Shown here one piece after another: positions 5,198 to 6,752 of a DNA stretch of 6,752 nucleotides; positions within the stretch are counted from its first letter, which is position 1, and each line of letters opens with the position of its first letter. Source of the stretch: Actinomycetota bacterium (GTDB taxonomy: Bacteria; Acidobacteriota; Blastocatellia; Chloracidobacteriales; Chloracidobacteriaceae); contig JAAFHI010000184.1 in NCBI GenBank assembly GCA_013298335.1, positions 1-6,752 on the forward strand, written 5' to 3'. The notes under the pieces were generated by a model. That model was given only the letters and a program-made list of their open reading frames with translations. It was not told the DNA's origin and did no database searches. A program made the translations under genes and the position numbers.

Positions 5198-5393
5198 GGA
5201 GTAGGGAAAAGGTGTCAGGTATTGGGTGTCGGGTTTCAGGTTTTTTGGAATCCGAACTAAATTCTTCATTCTTCAGGTGTTTCTTTTCGATGAACGGGAA
5301 TCGGGCAACTTGCTCGGTTCCCGTTTTCCTTTTCCGAACCTGAAACCCGACACCCGACACCCGACACCTTTTCCGAACCCGACACCTGATCCC
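5190..5393. repeat. Heptameric GGTGTCG-type repeat as a long inverted repeat around a terminator
   Basis: On the plus strand, eight 7-bp units run 5190-5245: GGGAATA, GGGAGTA, GGGAAAA, GGTGTCA, GGTATTG, GGTGTCG, GGTTTCA, GGTTTTT. The opposite orientation appears at 5341-5393: TGAAACC, three CGACACC, an 11-bp TTTTCCGAACC, CGACACC and TGATCCC. Arms 5207-5240 and 5339-5372 pair at 31 of 34 positions. TTTTCCGAACC also occurs at 5330-5340. The first heptamers overlap the M14 stop codon. This is STRR-like repeat DNA, sequence-distinct from the other two heptamer tracts here. Confidence 0.85.
5293..5333 (+). terminator. Rho-independent terminator downstream of the waaC-M14 pair
   Basis: AACGGGAA pairs with TTCCCGTT around an inner stem (5301-5317) that adds GCAA/TTGC and two G-U wobbles, giving a nearly continuous hairpin 5293-5325. 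It is followed directly by TTTTCCTTTT. It sits about 95 bp after the M14 stop and inside the loop of the larger repeat-built inverted repeat. It should end the heptosyltransferase-M14 transcript. Confidence 0.85.
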
Positions 5394-5611
5394 TTTTCAA
5401 AAAAAATGAGGGATTCCCCCCACCTTTTCCGACTCTTCAAGTAGATGGATTTTTTGTTGGACGGCTGTCGAAAGCGGCGTTCTTCGGAGTGATCTCCGAT
5501 GGACCCGTCTCGGGAAACGTGTGGCCGGACCATCCCCAAAAAACATCGCTCAATTCGGATTCAGGGTTCGTCCGGACCATTTCCGGGGCGCGCCACAGGG
5601 AGGAAGATTCC
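5394..5611 (+). promoter_or_regulatory. Leader region of the exported repeat-protein gene
   Basis: This 218-bp stretch has no gene. It starts with an A-run (5399-5406). A small hairpin TCGGAG-TGAT-CTCCGA lies at 5484-5499 and a shorter CCCG-TCT-CGGG just after it. CCGGACCAT occurs twice, at 5525-5533 and 5572-5580 (47 bp apart). The Shine-Dalgarno GGGAGGAA (5598-5605) precedes the ATG at 5612. I see no convincing -35/-10 pair and no riboswitch I can name. Confidence 0.35.
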
Positions 5612-6752
5612 ATGAGGTTCACTTCGACATTCGTAAAACTGTTCTACATCGGGATGGCGGCATTGTTTCTGACCGGAACAACCGCTTTTGCCCAAAACAC
5701 TTCAACCGGGCTGTCGCTCTCGGCAAGACCGGGGGGGACTACCGCGACCCGGAGCGCGCCGCCCGCTCCGACCCGACCCGTGCAATCCGCGTCGACGGCC
5801 GGCACGGGCGTTTCGGCGAGCGGCACGGCCCCCGGCGTCAACAACGGATCGCATGGCTACGCGGTTGGAGCGCCCCGGACTGCCGTCGCTTCGCCCGTGA
5901 CGCTCTGGGACAACGGCCCGTTCAACGGCGTCAACGGTCTGGCCTCCGCGGAAAACACCCAACTGCCGAGTTCCCGTACGGCGGATGATTTCGTGCTGAC
6001 GGCTCCGGCGACGCTGACACAGGTAACCGCCGACCTGTTTGCGGATGCCAGCCAGTCCTATACGGGGACACTCGACATTTTCGCGACCGACGCGAGCGGA
6101 AACGGCCCGATCCAGAGCGGTACGCCCATCGTTTCGGTCACTTCGACGAACTTCCAGGTCGTCGGAAACGCTTTCGGACTCGACATTCGTCGCTACACCT
6201 TCGATCTGCCGAATACGATTCTCACCGCCGGTCGTTACTGGGTGAATCCCTATCTCGTCGGGACGGGGTCCGGCCTCGGGTACTTCTGCACGTCCGACGG
6301 GGCCACGCCGAGCCCCGAACAAAACGGATACTTCCGAAGCGACGGATTCGGTTACCCGAACTGGACCGACTCTTTTGCTCCGGGACTGGGCATCGGCCCG
6401 AGCTTCGCCTTCACGGTGATTGGAACAGACGCGCCCGCGCCTGCGAGCCTGCTCTGGGACAACGGCCCCTTCAACGGCGTCGACGGTCTGGCCTCAGCGG
6501 AAAACACCAATATTTCGAGTGCCCGCACGGCGGACGACTTCGTGCTGACGACTTCGGCGACGCTGACCCAGGTCACCGCCGATCTGTTTGCGGATGCCGG
6601 CCAGACCTATACGGGGGCACTCGACATTTTCGCGACCGATGCGAGCGGAAACGGTCCGACCCAAAGCGGTTCGCCCATCGTCTCGGTCACTTCGACAAAC
6701 TTTCAGGTCGTCGGAAGCGGTTTCGGTCTCGATATTCGTCGGTACACCTTCG
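5612..6752 (+). CDS. Exported protein with ~183-residue tandem repeats (C-terminus cut off by window edge)
   Basis: The frame is open from the ATG at 5612 to the window end: 380 residues plus one base, no stop. Residues 1-27 form a Sec signal peptide (K9, hydrophobic 10-22, TTAFA|QN cleavage). Residues 30-95 are a Thr/Ser/Ala/Gly/Pro-rich linker. The first repeat begins at LWDNGPFNGV (98-107) and continues through SRTADDFVLT (121-130), QVTADLFAD, TLDIFATDASGNGP, FGLDIRRYTF, GRYWVNPYL and GPSFAFTVIG (262-271). After an APAPAS linker the second repeat starts at 281 with LWDNGPFNGV and is visible to FGLDIRRYTF at 380. It looks like an all-beta sandwich module repeated on a secreted or surface protein. 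The WDNGP...ADDF pattern recalls exported proteins of Planctomycetota-like bacteria; I cannot assign a function. More repeats and a C-terminal sorting signal such as PEP-CTERM may lie outside the window. One Cys (C226) per complete repeat is visible. It is probably a separate unit from the M14 gene because a terminator intervenes. Confidence 0.85.
   Translation, partial: MRFTSTFVKLFYIGMAALFLTGTTAFAQNTSTGLSLSARPGGTTATRSAPPAPTRPVQSASTAGTGVSASGTAPGVNNGSHGYAVGAPRTAVASPVTLWDNGPFNGVNGLASAENTQLPSSRTADDFVLTAPATLTQVTADLFADASQSYTGTLDIFATDASGNGPIQSGTPIVSVTSTNFQVVGNAFGLDIRRYTFDLPNTILTAGRYWVNPYLVGTGSGLGYFCTSDGATPSPEQNGYFRSDGFGYPNWTDSFAPGLGIGPSFAFTVIGTDAPAPASLLWDNGPFNGVDGLASAENTNISSARTADDFVLTTSATLTQVTADLFADAGQTYTGALDIFATDASGNGPTQSGSPIVSVTSTNFQVVGSGFGLDIRRYTF
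5903..6752 (+). repeat. 549-bp in-frame tandem coding repeat (second copy incomplete)
   Basis: Unit 1 spans 5903-6451 and unit 2 begins at 6452, with a period of exactly 549 bp (183 codons). Across the 99 residues visible in both, 14 differ, and long nucleotide stretches are identical, for example around 6075-6095 and 6624-6644. The high identity points to recent duplication or gene conversion. Confidence 0.85.

Noticed and set aside
5211..5444. Short open frames containing KPDTRHPTP-like or SKIENP-like peptides
   Set aside because: These are translations of heptamer repeat DNA, a familiar source of false small proteins.

Overview
This is a GC-rich bacterial chromosomal segment. It comes from a diderm (Gram-negative-type) bacterium: it encodes an ADP-heptose:LPS heptosyltransferase-like enzyme and two Sec-type exported proteins. 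It also has an SOS repressor (LexA) and heptameric intergenic repeats of the kind known from cyanobacteria and several environmental phyla. The secreted protein at the right edge, with its WDNGPFNG and TADDF motifs, recalls exported proteins I associate with Planctomycetota or Acidobacteriota-like lineages. The phylum cannot be fixed from this sequence.

Layout. The left half (1-2850) is read on the minus strand. In transcription order it holds a DinB-superfamily protein (2850-2329), a 478-bp repeat-filled spacer with the lexA promoter, LexA (1817-1212), a small standalone ClpX-type C4 zinc-finger protein (1152-754), a spacer with a 29-bp inverted repeat, and an exported DUF1579 protein (534 to the left edge, truncated). 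The right half (2992-6752) is read on the plus strand. It holds a GT9 heptosyltransferase (2992-4038) translationally coupled to an M14-family zinc carboxypeptidase (4028-5197), then a repeat-rich spacer with an intrinsic terminator, and an exported tandem-repeat protein (5612 to the right edge, truncated).

Two genes run off the window edges and are only partly visible: DUF1579 (178 residues seen) and the tandem-repeat protein (380 residues seen). No tRNA, rRNA, transposase or CRISPR was seen.

The most unusual content lies in the spacers. Three are built from 7-bp units of quite different sequence (CAG-type at 565-613, GATTTTC-type at 2854-2888, GGTGTCG-type at 5190-5393), two of them arranged as inverted repeats. 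The spacer upstream of lexA has a degenerate 20-21-bp tandem array (2011-2314) containing what looks like a duplicated 124-bp block. Close to the lexA start are four TCGA-centred motifs spaced 11, 10 and 10 bp, a good candidate for the LexA autoregulatory operator; an exact 11-bp copy of part of it lies between dinB-like and the heptosyltransferase gene.

How the genes may work together: lexA, the zinc-finger gene and the dinB-like gene could form a small SOS-linked neighbourhood (inference). The heptosyltransferase and M14 genes form an overlapping pair that suggests an envelope-related job (inference).
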